This document shows, in pieces, positions 1 to 5,896 of a stretch of 5,896 nt of DNA (its first letter is position 1; each line of letters opens with the position of its first letter). Location of the stretch: contig DATMXU010000184.1 in the NCBI GenBank assembly GCA_035562355.1, positions 1 through 5,896 on the forward strand, read 5' to 3'. The notes below the pieces were generated by a model. That model ran no database searches. It was not told the DNA's origin and saw nothing but the letters and a program-made list of their open reading frames with translations. Both the position numbers and the translations under genes were made by a program. The stretch comes from Pseudoflavonifractor sp035562355 (GTDB taxonomy: Bacteria; Bacillota; Clostridia; Oscillospirales; Oscillospiraceae).

Positions 1-1007
1 CCCGCATCCTCACCGCCGACCCCTCGCTCGCCGTTACCCCGGAGGCCCGGCAGCGGGTGCTTGAGGAGGCGGGCAGACTCAACTACGCCGCGACCAAGAG
101 CCGCAGGGGCCGCGCGCCCAAGCGCCTGCTCCGGGTGGGCGTGGCCGAGATGCTCACCCCTGCCCAGCGGCTGGAAGACCCCTACTATCTCTACCTCCGC
201 GACGGCGTGGAGCATGCCTGTGCCGACAGCCGTTTTGCCTTTCTCCCCATGGAGCGGCAGGGGGACAAGTTCGGCCTCCCCGAAGGGGAGGAGGTGGACG
301 GTATCGTGGCCGTCGGCATCTTCACCCCGGAGGAGATCAAGGGGCTGTACGCCCTGTGCCCTATCCTCGTCTTTCTGGACTCCTCCCCCGACGAATCCCA
401 CAGCGACTCGGTGGTGCTCAATTACCGCCTGGGGATCACTCAGGCGCTGGATTATCTGGCCGAGCTGGGGCACTCCGATATCGGCTTTGTGGGCCCGGCC
501 TGGAAACTGGACGACTTAAAACGCCCCGCCCCGGAGGAGCGCAGGCGGCTTTTCCTGGAGCTGATGGCCCGCCGGGGGCGGGAGACGCCCACCCTCGTAG
601 AGGCCCCCATGGATGCGCGGGAGAGCGCCCGGGCGGTGGCGGAGCTCCTCCGCTCCGGCATGCCCCTCCCCACCGCCCTCCTCTGCGCCAACGAGGAGAA
701 CGCCATTGGCGCGTCCCGGGCCCTCCGGGAGGGGGGGCTGCGCATCCCCGAGGATATCTCCCTTATCTCCTTTAACGATACCCCGCTCTCCGAGCTTATA
801 GAGCCGCCGCTCACCTCGGTCTCTACCCACGTGGGGGAGATGGCCCGCACCGCCGTGCGTCTGCTGGCCCAGCGGGTGTCCGCCAGCGGAAAACGGGCGG
901 CCCGCGCCCTGCCCCAAAAGGTCATCGTCCCCGCGACTCTGGTCCTGCGAGAAAGCACTGCCCCACCCGCCGGAAACCGGACGGAGGAAAGGAAGGAAGA
1001 AACATGA
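1..1007 (+). CDS. galR: LacI/GalR-family transcriptional repressor (5' truncated by window edge), probable galactose operon regulator
   Basis: The reading frame (codons start at position 3) is open from the window edge. The first visible residues, RILTADPSLAVTPEARQRVL, match the last part of a LacI-type DNA-binding domain, so the GTG at 57 is an internal valine codon, not the start. Roughly 20 N-terminal codons carrying the first helices and the recognition helix lie outside. The linker (about 90-135) is followed by a periplasmic-binding-protein-like effector domain: a DPYY motif at 177-188 as in EbgR/GalR-type members, LLCANEENAIG at 678-710 (the LacI ANDxxAxG strand) and SFND followed by EPPLTSVSTH at 768-831. 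The visible 334 codons plus the missing part fit the family length of about 335-355. The stop overlaps the galK start by four bases, so it is co-transcribed with the enzymes. Role inferred: cytoplasmic repressor of this operon, released by galactose or a derivative. LacI-family membership is near certain; the galR name rests on context. Confidence 0.88.
   Translation, partial: RILTADPSLAVTPEARQRVLEEAGRLNYAATKSRRGRAPKRLLRVGVAEMLTPAQRLEDPYYLYLRDGVEHACADSRFAFLPMERQGDKFGLPEGEEVDGIVAVGIFTPEEIKGLYALCPILVFLDSSPDESHSDSVVLNYRLGITQALDYLAELGHSDIGFVGPAWKLDDLKRPAPEERRRLFLELMARRGRETPTLVEAPMDARESARAVAELLRSGMPLPTALLCANEENAIGASRALREGGLRIPEDISLISFNDTPLSELIEPPLTSVSTHVGEMARTAVRLLAQRVSASGKRAARALPQKVIVPATLVLRESTAPPAGNRTEERKEET
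991..999 (+). promoter_or_regulatory. Ribosome binding region of galK
   Basis: A purine-only run (GGAGGAAAGGAAGGAAGAAA, 983-1002) lies in the last codons of the repressor gene. The perfect GGAGG at 983-987 is rather far from the ATG at 1004 (16 bases). The weaker GGAAGGAAG at 991-999 is at normal spacing. With the ATGA stop/start overlap this suggests translational coupling of galK to the repressor. Confidence 0.6.
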
Positions 1008-2302
1008 CGACCTGTAAGACCATCCTGGAGGGCCTTGACGCCGGGGCGTATGACGCCCGGCTCTCCCGCATCTACTGCGTCACCGGCGCGGAGGTGACCC
1101 CCCACCGCCGCAGGGTGGCCGATGCGGTAGCGCGCTATCAGGCCCTTTTCTCCGCCGGGAACGGCGCGCCCGTCTCGGTGTACAGCGGCCCTGGCCGCAC
1201 CGAGCTGGGGGGGAACCACACCGATCACCAGCACGGCAGGGTGCTGGCTGCCAGCGTAAATCTCGATATGCTGGCGGTAGCCGCCCCCAACGGCACCCGT
1301 ACGATCCGGATCCAGAGCGAGGGGTACTCCGCCCTGGAGGTAGACCTGTCCCTCCTCACGCCCCAGAAGGGCGAGGAGGGGACCTCCGCGGCGCTCGTCC
1401 GTGGGGTGGCGGCCCAGATGGCGGCCGAGGGGCATGCCCTGGGCGGCTTTGACGCCTATATCTCCTCCAGCGTGCCGGCGGGCTCCGGCCTCTCCTCCTC
1501 GGCAGCCTATGAGGTGCTCGTCGGTGTGATGCTCAACCACCTCTTCTGCGGCGGCGTGTACGAGGCTGTACGTATTGCCCGGATGGGCCAGGCCGCCGAA
1601 AACAAGTTCTTCGGCAAGCCCTGCGGCCTGATGGACCAGACGGCCTGCGCCGTGGGCGGCTCGGTCGCCATCGACTTCCAGGACCCCGCCAATCCCCTGG
1701 TGTGCCGGGTGGATTTCGACTTCCCCGCCACCGGCTATGCCCTGTGTATCATCGACTCGGGGGCCGACCACGCCGACCTCACCGATGAGTACGCCGCCAT
1801 CACCCGGGAGATGGGAGGCGTGGCCGCCGCCTTCGGCAAGTCCGTCCTCCGGGATGTGGACGAGGGCGCGTTCTATGCCCGCATCCCTAAGTTGCGCGCC
1901 GCCCTGGGGGACCGGGCCGTCCTCCGGGCCATCCACTTCTTCTCCGAGGACCGCCGGGCCGCCCAGGAGGCCCAGACTCTGGAGCGGGGTGACTTTGAGG
2001 GCTTTTTGGCCCTCGTCCGGGCCTCCGGCCTCTCCTCCGCGCTCCACCTGCAAAACACCTGGGCCGCGCCCAACCCCCGCCAACAGGCCATTCCCCTGGT
2101 CCTGGCCGAGGCCGAGGCCGTTCTGGCCGGACGGGGCGCCGCCCGGGTCCATGGCGGCGGCTTTGCCGGGACGGTCCAGGCCTTCGTGCCGGGGGAGCTC
2201 CTGCCTGCCTTCCAGGCCCGCATGGAGGCCCTGCTGGGCTCCGGTATGTGCCACGTACTGTCCATCCGCCCCGAGGGCGGCTGTGTACTGATCGCCGACT
2301 GA
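1004..2302 (+). CDS. galK: Galactokinase (GHMP kinase family, clostridial long variant)
   Basis: A cytoplasmic kinase that transfers phosphate from ATP to C1 of alpha-D-galactose, the committing step of the Leloir pathway. The 432 residues show the three GHMP blocks in order: the galactokinase signature GPGRTELGGNHTDHQHG (62-78), the ATP-binding loop SSVPAGSGLSSSAAYE (155-170) and motif 3 RVHGGGFAGTVQAFV (381-395). The presumed catalytic base is Asp211 in KPCGLMDQ, and Tyr263 aligns with the sugar-contacting tyrosine. Two things are odd. The signature begins about 35 residues later than in E. coli GalK, giving a longer protein than the usual 380-390. And the canonical GRVNLIGEHTDY reads GRTELGGNHTDH here, so the sugar-binding Glu is Asn71 and the usual Asn is Glu67. 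The start is the ATG at 1004, preceded by a purine-rich SD region. The neighbouring galE, galT and galM strongly support galactose as substrate; another sugar 1-kinase activity is possible but less likely. Confidence 0.93.
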   Translation: MTTCKTILEGLDAGAYDARLSRIYCVTGAEVTPHRRRVADAVARYQALFSAGNGAPVSVYSGPGRTELGGNHTDHQHGRVLAASVNLDMLAVAAPNGTRTIRIQSEGYSALEVDLSLLTPQKGEEGTSAALVRGVAAQMAAEGHALGGFDAYISSSVPAGSGLSSSAAYEVLVGVMLNHLFCGGVYEAVRIARMGQAAENKFFGKPCGLMDQTACAVGGSVAIDFQDPANPLVCRVDFDFPATGYALCIIDSGADHADLTDEYAAITREMGGVAAAFGKSVLRDVDEGAFYARIPKLRAALGDRAVLRAIHFFSEDRRAAQEAQTLERGDFEGFLALVRASGLSSALHLQNTWAAPNPRQQAIPLVLAEAEAVLAGRGAARVHGGGFAGTVQAFVPGELLPAFQARMEALLGSGMCHVLSIRPEGGCVLIAD

Positions 2303-2306
2303 ATAG

Positions 2307-2313
2307 AAGGAGG
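2307..2313 (+). promoter_or_regulatory. Strong Shine-Dalgarno site of galE
   Basis: AAGGAGG lies in the 18-base gap between galK and galE, seven bases before the ATG. It is the best match to the anti-SD sequence at any junction in this operon. The start region (about 2301-2340) is also AT-richer than its surroundings, which should keep it unstructured. This gives galE an independent, probably strong, initiation site. Confidence 0.85.
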
Positions 2314-2320
2314 AAAGGCT

Positions 2321-3313
2321 ATGTCAATTCTTGTTTTGGGCGGGGCCGGGTATATCGGCTCCCACACGGTCTATGAGCTCGTCGACGCGGGGCGCGAGGT
2401 AGTGGTGGCGGACAACCTGCTCACCGGTTTCCGCGCCGCCGTCCATCCCCAGGCGCGGTTTTATAGGGCGGATATCCGGGACCGCTCCGCGATGGACCGC
2501 ATCTTCGAGCAGGAGAACATCGAGGGGGTCATCCACTTCGCCGCCAGCAGCCAGGTGGGGGAGAGCATGACCGATCCTCTCAAGTACTATGACAACAACC
2601 TGTCGGGTACCACCGTGCTCCTCCAGTCCATGGTGGCCCACGGGGTGGATAAGATCGTCTTCTCCTCCACCGCCGCCACTTACGGCGAGCCCGAGCGGGT
2701 GCCCATTCTGGAGAGCGACCCCACCGAGCCCACCAACTGCTACGGCGAGACCAAGCTGGCCATGGAGCGCATGATGGGCTGGGTCTCCAGGGCCCACGGC
2801 CTCAGGTATGTAGCTCTGCGGTACTTCAACGCCTGCGGGGCCCACCGCTCCGGACGCATTGGAGAGGCCCACAACCCGGAGACCCATCTGGTCCCCGTTA
2901 TCCTCCAGGTGCCGGGGGGCAAGCGGGAGAGTGTGAGCGTCTTCGGGGACGACTACCCCACCAAGGACGGCACCTGCGTCCGGGACTATATCCACGTCAC
3001 CGACCTGTCCGCCGCTCACGTGCTGGCCCTGGACTATCTCCTGGGCGGCGGGGACAACAATGTCTTCAACCTGGGCAACGGCGTGGGCTTTACGGTGAAT
3101 GAGGTCATCGAGGCTGCCCGGGCCGTCACCGGCCACCCCATCCCCGCCGTCGTCTCTCCCCGCCGCCCGGGCGACCCGGCCCAGCTGGTGGCCTCCTCTG
3201 AAAAGGCGAAGACGGTCCTGGGCTGGACCCCCCGGTATGAGGACCTGGAGACCATCCTCTCCACCGCCTGGGCCTGGCATAAGAATCACCCCGACGGGTA
3301 CGAGGTGCTGTAA
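2321..3313 (+). CDS. galE: UDP-glucose 4-epimerase
   Basis: Interconverts UDP-galactose and UDP-glucose using tightly bound NAD, recycling the UDP-sugar used by GalT and supplying UDP-galactose for glycan synthesis. It is an extended short-chain dehydrogenase/reductase with the NAD loop GGAGYIGS (7-14), an acidic residue after the second strand (Asp31, VVVADNL), FSSTAATYGEPE (114-125) and the YxxxK pair Tyr141/Lys145 in CYGETKLAMERM. Thr117 takes the place of the E. coli catalytic Ser124. The UDP-sugar region has NPETHLVPVILQ (185-196) and GDDYPTKDGTCVRDYIHV (209-226), nearly identical to GalE consensus. Length is 330 residues, normal for Gram-positive GalE. The start at 2321 has an ideal SD, and the NAD loop follows directly, so there is no room for a longer N-terminus. 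Leu289 occupies the position of the E. coli gate residue Tyr299, so activity on N-acetylated UDP-sugars cannot be excluded. Confidence 0.96.
   Translation: MSILVLGGAGYIGSHTVYELVDAGREVVVADNLLTGFRAAVHPQARFYRADIRDRSAMDRIFEQENIEGVIHFAASSQVGESMTDPLKYYDNNLSGTTVLLQSMVAHGVDKIVFSSTAATYGEPERVPILESDPTEPTNCYGETKLAMERMMGWVSRAHGLRYVALRYFNACGAHRSGRIGEAHNPETHLVPVILQVPGGKRESVSVFGDDYPTKDGTCVRDYIHVTDLSAAHVLALDYLLGGGDNNVFNLGNGVGFTVNEVIEAARAVTGHPIPAVVSPRRPGDPAQLVASSEKAKTVLGWTPRYEDLETILSTAWAWHKNHPDGYEVL
3302..3306 (+). promoter_or_regulatory. Shine-Dalgarno site that fixes the galT start
   Basis: GAGGT in the last codons of galE is eight bases before the ATG at 3315. The galT frame is open far upstream inside galE, so this site, together with where the conserved GalT sequence begins, selects 3315 as the start. 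The arrangement TAAAATG (galE stop, one base, ATG) suggests coupled translation. Confidence 0.6.
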
Positions 3314-3314
3314 A

Positions 3315-4808
3315 ATGGTAGACGCCGCCATCCACAAGCTGGTCTCTTACGCCCTGCGTACCGGCCTCATCGACCCCTGCGAGGAGGTCTGGGCGGTGAA
3401 CACCCTCCTGGAGGCCCTGGGCCTCACCTCCTACGCGCAGCCCGGGGGAGAGGTGGGGGAGGTCGACCTGAACGCCGTTCTAAACGAGCTGATGGACGAC
3501 GCCCACGCCCGCGGTATCCTCCCGGAGGACTCCATCGCCTACCGGGACCTCTTTGATACCATGCTCATGGGCCGCCTGACCCCCCGCCCCGCCCAGGTGA
3601 CGAGAGAGTTTGCCGCCCGTTACGCCCAGAGTCCAAAGGTCGCCACCGATTGGTATTACCAGTTCTCCCAGGACACCAACTATATCCGCGTGGACCGTAT
3701 CGCCAAGGATATGAAGTGGGTCACCTCCACCGAGTATGGGGACTTGGACGTCACCATCAACCTCTCCAAGCCCGAAAAGGACCCCAAGGCCATCGCCGCC
3801 GCCCGCAGTCTCCCCGCCTCAGCCTACCCCCGCTGCCAGCTCTGCGCCGAGAACGAGGGCTACGCCGGGCGGCTGGACCACCCCGCCCGGGGAAACCACC
3901 GCATTGTGCCCATCACCATCCACGGTACACCCTGGTACTTGCAGTACTCTCCCTACGTATATTATAATGAGCACTGTATCTGCCTCAACGCCGAGCACAC
4001 CCCCATGAAGGTGGATCGGGCCTGCTTTGCCAAGCTCCTGGACTTTGTGGAGCAGTTTCCCCACTATTTTGTGGGCTCCAACGCCGACCTGCCCATCGTG
4101 GGCGGTTCCATCCTGGCCCACGATCACTTCCAGGGCGGGCGGTACACCTTCGCCATGGAGCGGGCTCCCGTCGAGCGGGAGGTGACCTTCCGCGGCTTTG
4201 AGGACGTGAGCGCGGGCATCGTCAAGTGGCCCATGTCGGTTCTCCGCATCGCGTCCGGGGACCGGGACCGGCTGGTGGACCTGGCCGATCACATCCTCAC
4301 CTCCTGGCGGGGGTATACCGACGAGGACGCTATGATCTTTGCCGAGACCGATGGGGAGCCCCACAACACCATCACCCCCATCGCCCGGATGCGGGAGGGG
4401 AAGTTCGAGCTGGATCTGGTGCTGCGCAATAACCTGACCACTGAGGAGCACCCCCTGGGCCTCTACCACCCCCACGCCGAGCTCCACCACATCAAGAAGG
4501 AGAACATCGGCCTGATCGAGGTGATGGGTCTGGCCGTCCTCCCCGCCCGCCTGAAGGAGGAGCTCTCCGCCGTGGCCGAGCGCTTGGCCGACGGGGATGA
4601 CCTCCGCGCCGACGAGCGCACCGCCAAGCACGCCGACTGGGCCGAGGGGTTTCGGGACAGATATGCCGTTACGCCGGAGAATGCCATGGAGATCGTGAAG
4701 GCCGAGACCGGCCTTGTCTTCGCCAGGGTCCTGGAGCACGCGGGCGTCTACGGGAGAAACGGAGAGGGCCGGGAGGCGTTCCTCAAATTTATAGGGCAGG
4801 TGAGCTGA
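3315..4808 (+). CDS. galT: Galactose-1-phosphate uridylyltransferase, type 2 (UDP-glucose--hexose-1-phosphate uridylyltransferase)
   Basis: Exchanges galactose-1-phosphate with the glucose-1-phosphate of UDP-glucose, giving UDP-galactose and glucose-1-phosphate in the cytoplasm. At 497 residues it is the long Firmicutes-type enzyme, not the roughly 350-residue type 1 of Proteobacteria. Visible features are a helical N-terminal region (1-110), TDWYYQFSQDTNYIRVDRIA (111-130), a Cys pair in YPRCQLCAENEGYAG (171-185; Cys174, Cys177, possibly metal-binding), YNEHCICL (217-224) and the active-site block GGSILAHDHFQGGRY (263-277). There, His271 of HDHFQ corresponds to the nucleophilic histidine that is uridylylated in the HPHxQ motif of type 1 GalT. 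The C-terminal part includes NNLTTEEHPLGLYHPHAELH (372-391), also typical of the family. The frame extends upstream to 3099, but that portion overlaps galE out of frame and is Pro/Arg/Ser-rich shadow sequence. The ATG at 3315 is one base after galE and has an SD. The gene abuts galM. Confidence 0.94.
   Translation: MVDAAIHKLVSYALRTGLIDPCEEVWAVNTLLEALGLTSYAQPGGEVGEVDLNAVLNELMDDAHARGILPEDSIAYRDLFDTMLMGRLTPRPAQVTREFAARYAQSPKVATDWYYQFSQDTNYIRVDRIAKDMKWVTSTEYGDLDVTINLSKPEKDPKAIAAARSLPASAYPRCQLCAENEGYAGRLDHPARGNHRIVPITIHGTPWYLQYSPYVYYNEHCICLNAEHTPMKVDRACFAKLLDFVEQFPHYFVGSNADLPIVGGSILAHDHFQGGRYTFAMERAPVEREVTFRGFEDVSAGIVKWPMSVLRIASGDRDRLVDLADHILTSWRGYTDEDAMIFAETDGEPHNTITPIARMREGKFELDLVLRNNLTTEEHPLGLYHPHAELHHIKKENIGLIEVMGLAVLPARLKEELSAVAERLADGDDLRADERTAKHADWAEGFRDRYAVTPENAMEIVKAETGLVFARVLEHAGVYGRNGEGREAFLKFIGQVS
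4798..4804 (+). promoter_or_regulatory. Probable Shine-Dalgarno site of galM (GTG start)
   Basis: AGGTGAG, inside the last codons of galT, is four bases before the GTG at 4809, a tight spacing and an imperfect match. The next in-frame ATG is at galM codon 29 and would cut off conserved N-terminal sequence, so the GTG directly after the galT TGA is the better start. Initiation probably depends on ribosomes terminating on galT. Confidence 0.5.
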
Positions 4809-5849
4809 GTGATAGCGATTAGAAACAGCGCCTTTGGCAAAACCGGGACGGGGAAGAGCGTCTCCTGCTGGACCCTGACCAACGACAGCGGCATGTCCGC
4901 TGAGATCCTGACCTATGGCGGGATCCTCCGCGCCCTCACCGTTCCCGCAGCGGACGGCCCGCGGGACGTGGTGCTGGGCTTTGACGACATGGCGGGCTAT
5001 GAGGGGCAGGACGCCTACATCGGCGCGGTGGTGGGCCGGGTGGCAAACCGTATCGGCGGCGCCCGGTTCATGCTGGACGGCAGGGAATACCGCCCCTCCG
5101 CAAACCGTGCGCCCAACTGTCTCCACGGTGGATTCCACGGATTCAACGAGAAAATCTGGGCCGCCGGCACACAGGACGATGCCCTGGTCCTCTCCCTTAC
5201 CAGCCCAGACGGGGAGGAGGGATTCCCCGGCACCCTGCGGGTCAAGGTCATCTACACGCTGGGGGAGGACAACTCCCTCACCATCGAATACTTAGCCGAG
5301 TGCGACGCGCCTACCGTCGTCAATCTGACGAACCACAGCTACTTCAACCTCAAGGGCGCGGGCAGCGGTACAGCTGAGGACCATATGGTGCGTATCCTTG
5401 CCGACCAATTCAACGAGACCGACGGGGCCGGCATCCCCACCGGGAGGCTGCTGGACGTGGAGGGCACCCCCTTCGACCTGCGGGAGGGCAAGCGCCTGGA
5501 GGAGGGGCTGGCCTCCGACCACCCCCAGCTGGTGGGCGGCGGGGGATATGACCGCAACTTTATCCTGAAGAGCGGCTTTGACGGCGTGCTCAAGCGGGCC
5601 GCGGCGGTGGAGTGCGCGGGGCTGCGCATGGAGTGTTTCACCACTCAGCCGGGGCTGCAGCTCTATACCGCCAACTATCTCGACACGATGTCCGGCAAGG
5701 GCGGGCGGACCTACGAGCGCCGCTGCGCTCTCTGCCTGGAGACCCAGAACTGGCCCGACGCGGTGAATCATCCGGATTTCCCCAACGCTATCCTCCGCCC
5801 CGGGCAGACCTACCTCCAGACCACCGTGTACCGTTTCACAGAGAGTTAA
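4809..5849 (+). CDS. galM: Aldose 1-epimerase (galactose mutarotase)
   Basis: Catalyses the interconversion of beta- and alpha-D-galactose, supplying the alpha anomer needed by GalK. The 346 residues match the usual 335-350 length, and no signal peptide is seen, so the enzyme is cytoplasmic. The N-terminus (FGKTGTGKSV, then LTNDSGMSAEILTYGGIL at 23-40) is standard for the family and supports the GTG start at 4809. Active-site residues are all present: Arg81 in GRVANRIGGARF, His106 in NCLHGGFHGF, His176 in VNLTNHSYFNL, Asp248 in GGGGYDRNF and Glu311 in CLETQNWPDAVNHPDFP. These correspond to the Lactococcus GalM sugar-binding residues, with His176 and Glu311 as acid/base. The only small departure is Arg249 where many homologues have His in the YDHNF motif. 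It is the last gene of the operon, directly abutting the galT stop and followed after 13 bases by a strong hairpin. General mutarotase activity on glucose is also plausible. Confidence 0.94.
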   Translation: MIAIRNSAFGKTGTGKSVSCWTLTNDSGMSAEILTYGGILRALTVPAADGPRDVVLGFDDMAGYEGQDAYIGAVVGRVANRIGGARFMLDGREYRPSANRAPNCLHGGFHGFNEKIWAAGTQDDALVLSLTSPDGEEGFPGTLRVKVIYTLGEDNSLTIEYLAECDAPTVVNLTNHSYFNLKGAGSGTAEDHMVRILADQFNETDGAGIPTGRLLDVEGTPFDLREGKRLEEGLASDHPQLVGGGGYDRNFILKSGFDGVLKRAAAVECAGLRMECFTTQPGLQLYTANYLDTMSGKGGRTYERRCALCLETQNWPDAVNHPDFPNAILRPGQTYLQTTVYRFTES

Positions 5850-5862
5850 ACAGCCGGGGAGA

Positions 5863-5896
5863 GGGCGCCCGCCGCGTGAAAACGCGGCGGGCGCCC
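5863..5896 (+). terminator. Likely intrinsic terminator hairpin of the gal operon (3' side cut by window)
   Basis: A perfect inverted repeat: GGGCGCCCGCCGCGT (5863-5877), loop GAAA (5878-5881), and the exact complement ACGCGGCGGGCGCCC (5882-5896). The 15-bp stem is almost all G-C and is capped by a GNRA-type tetraloop, 13 bases after the galM stop. The window ends on the final base of the stem, so the T-tract that would make it a canonical Rho-independent terminator is not visible. No A-rich tract precedes the left arm, so there is no sign of bidirectional action. A transcript-stabilising 3' hairpin is the alternative. Confidence 0.8.

Noticed and set aside
57..59. GTG at 57 as the start of the regulator.
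   Set aside because: The codons upstream in the same frame continue the conserved LacI DNA-binding domain up to the window edge, so this is an internal valine codon and the gene is cut by the window.
452..2254. A 600-codon open frame on the minus strand across the regulator and galK.
   Set aside because: It is antisense to two well-supported genes. Its translation is low-complexity Gly/Ala/Val/Arg-rich with no recognisable domain and crosses gene boundaries. Long antisense frames are expected where third codon positions are mostly G or C.
3099..3314. A possible N-terminal extension of GalT inside galE, or a galE-galT fusion.
   Set aside because: The upstream in-frame part is Pro/Ser/Arg-rich shadow of galE. 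galE has its own clean TAA at 3311-3313 and a complete C-terminus, and the ATG at 3315 has an SD and gives the normal type 2 GalT length.
2324..3337. A 337-codon minus-strand open frame covering nearly all of galE.
   Set aside because: It mirrors galE almost exactly, and the translation has no motif. It is a composition artefact of the GC-rich coding strand.
4112..4138. GalT active site looking mutated because HPHxQ reads HDHFQ.
   Set aside because: HDHFQGG is the normal form in type 2 GalT. The nucleophilic second His and the Gln are present, so there is no reason to call the enzyme inactive.
3819..5138. A 439-codon minus-strand open frame across galT and galM.
   Set aside because: Same reasoning: antisense shadow of conserved genes with repetitive Gly/Val/His-rich composition, no family resemblance and no credible RBS context.
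1..5896. CRISPR arrays, tRNA or rRNA genes, insertion sequences, direct repeats, riboswitches or internal LacI-type operators.
   Set aside because: Reading through, I found none. The window is almost wholly coding, with gaps of 18 bases or less between genes, and no palindromic operator stood out. The operon promoter and operator must lie upstream of the window.

Overview
This window holds most of a galactose-catabolic (Leloir pathway) operon, with all five genes on the + strand. In order they are a LacI/GalR-family repressor whose 5' end lies outside the window, galactokinase (galK), UDP-glucose 4-epimerase (galE), a type 2 galactose-1-phosphate uridylyltransferase (galT) and aldose 1-epimerase/mutarotase (galM). 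Just after galM is a perfect 15-bp GC-rich hairpin that is probably the operon's terminator. The window stops on the last base of that stem, so the expected T-tract is not visible.

Organism: the DNA is strongly G+C rich with a marked preference for G or C at third codon positions, yet the protein types are Firmicutes-like. GalT is the long type 2 form of Bacilli and Clostridia, not the roughly 350-residue type 1 enzyme of E. coli. GalE carries the Gram-positive style FSSTAATYGEP block. GalK has a non-canonical GRTELGGNHTDHQHG signature that I associate, from memory, with gut Clostridia. My best inference is a high-GC member of the Oscillospiraceae/Ruminococcaceae (Flavonifractor or Oscillibacter-like gut anaerobes). 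No rRNA or other marker is present to confirm this.

Layout: positions 1-1007 encode the repressor, whose stop overlaps the galK start (ATGA at 1004-1007). galK runs 1004-2302, followed after 18 bases with a strong AAGGAGG site by galE (2321-3313). galT (3315-4808) starts one base after the galE stop. galM (4809-5849, GTG start) abuts the galT stop with no gap. The hairpin is at 5863-5896. There is almost no non-coding DNA and no visible internal promoter, so the five genes are most likely one transcript driven from a promoter upstream of the window, with translational coupling at most junctions.

How it works together: GalM converts beta-D-galactose to the alpha anomer. GalK phosphorylates it at C1. 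GalT swaps the galactose-1-phosphate with the glucose-1-phosphate of UDP-glucose. GalE regenerates UDP-glucose from UDP-galactose. The net product, glucose-1-phosphate, enters glycolysis. The repressor at the head presumably senses galactose or a related metabolite and autoregulates the unit. No transporter or beta-galactosidase lies in the window.

Novelty: I see no unknown system. This is a compact, well-understood operon. The points most worth a second look are the altered sugar-binding signature of GalK (a reciprocal N/E exchange compared with canonical galactokinases) and the GalE residue at the substrate-size gate position.
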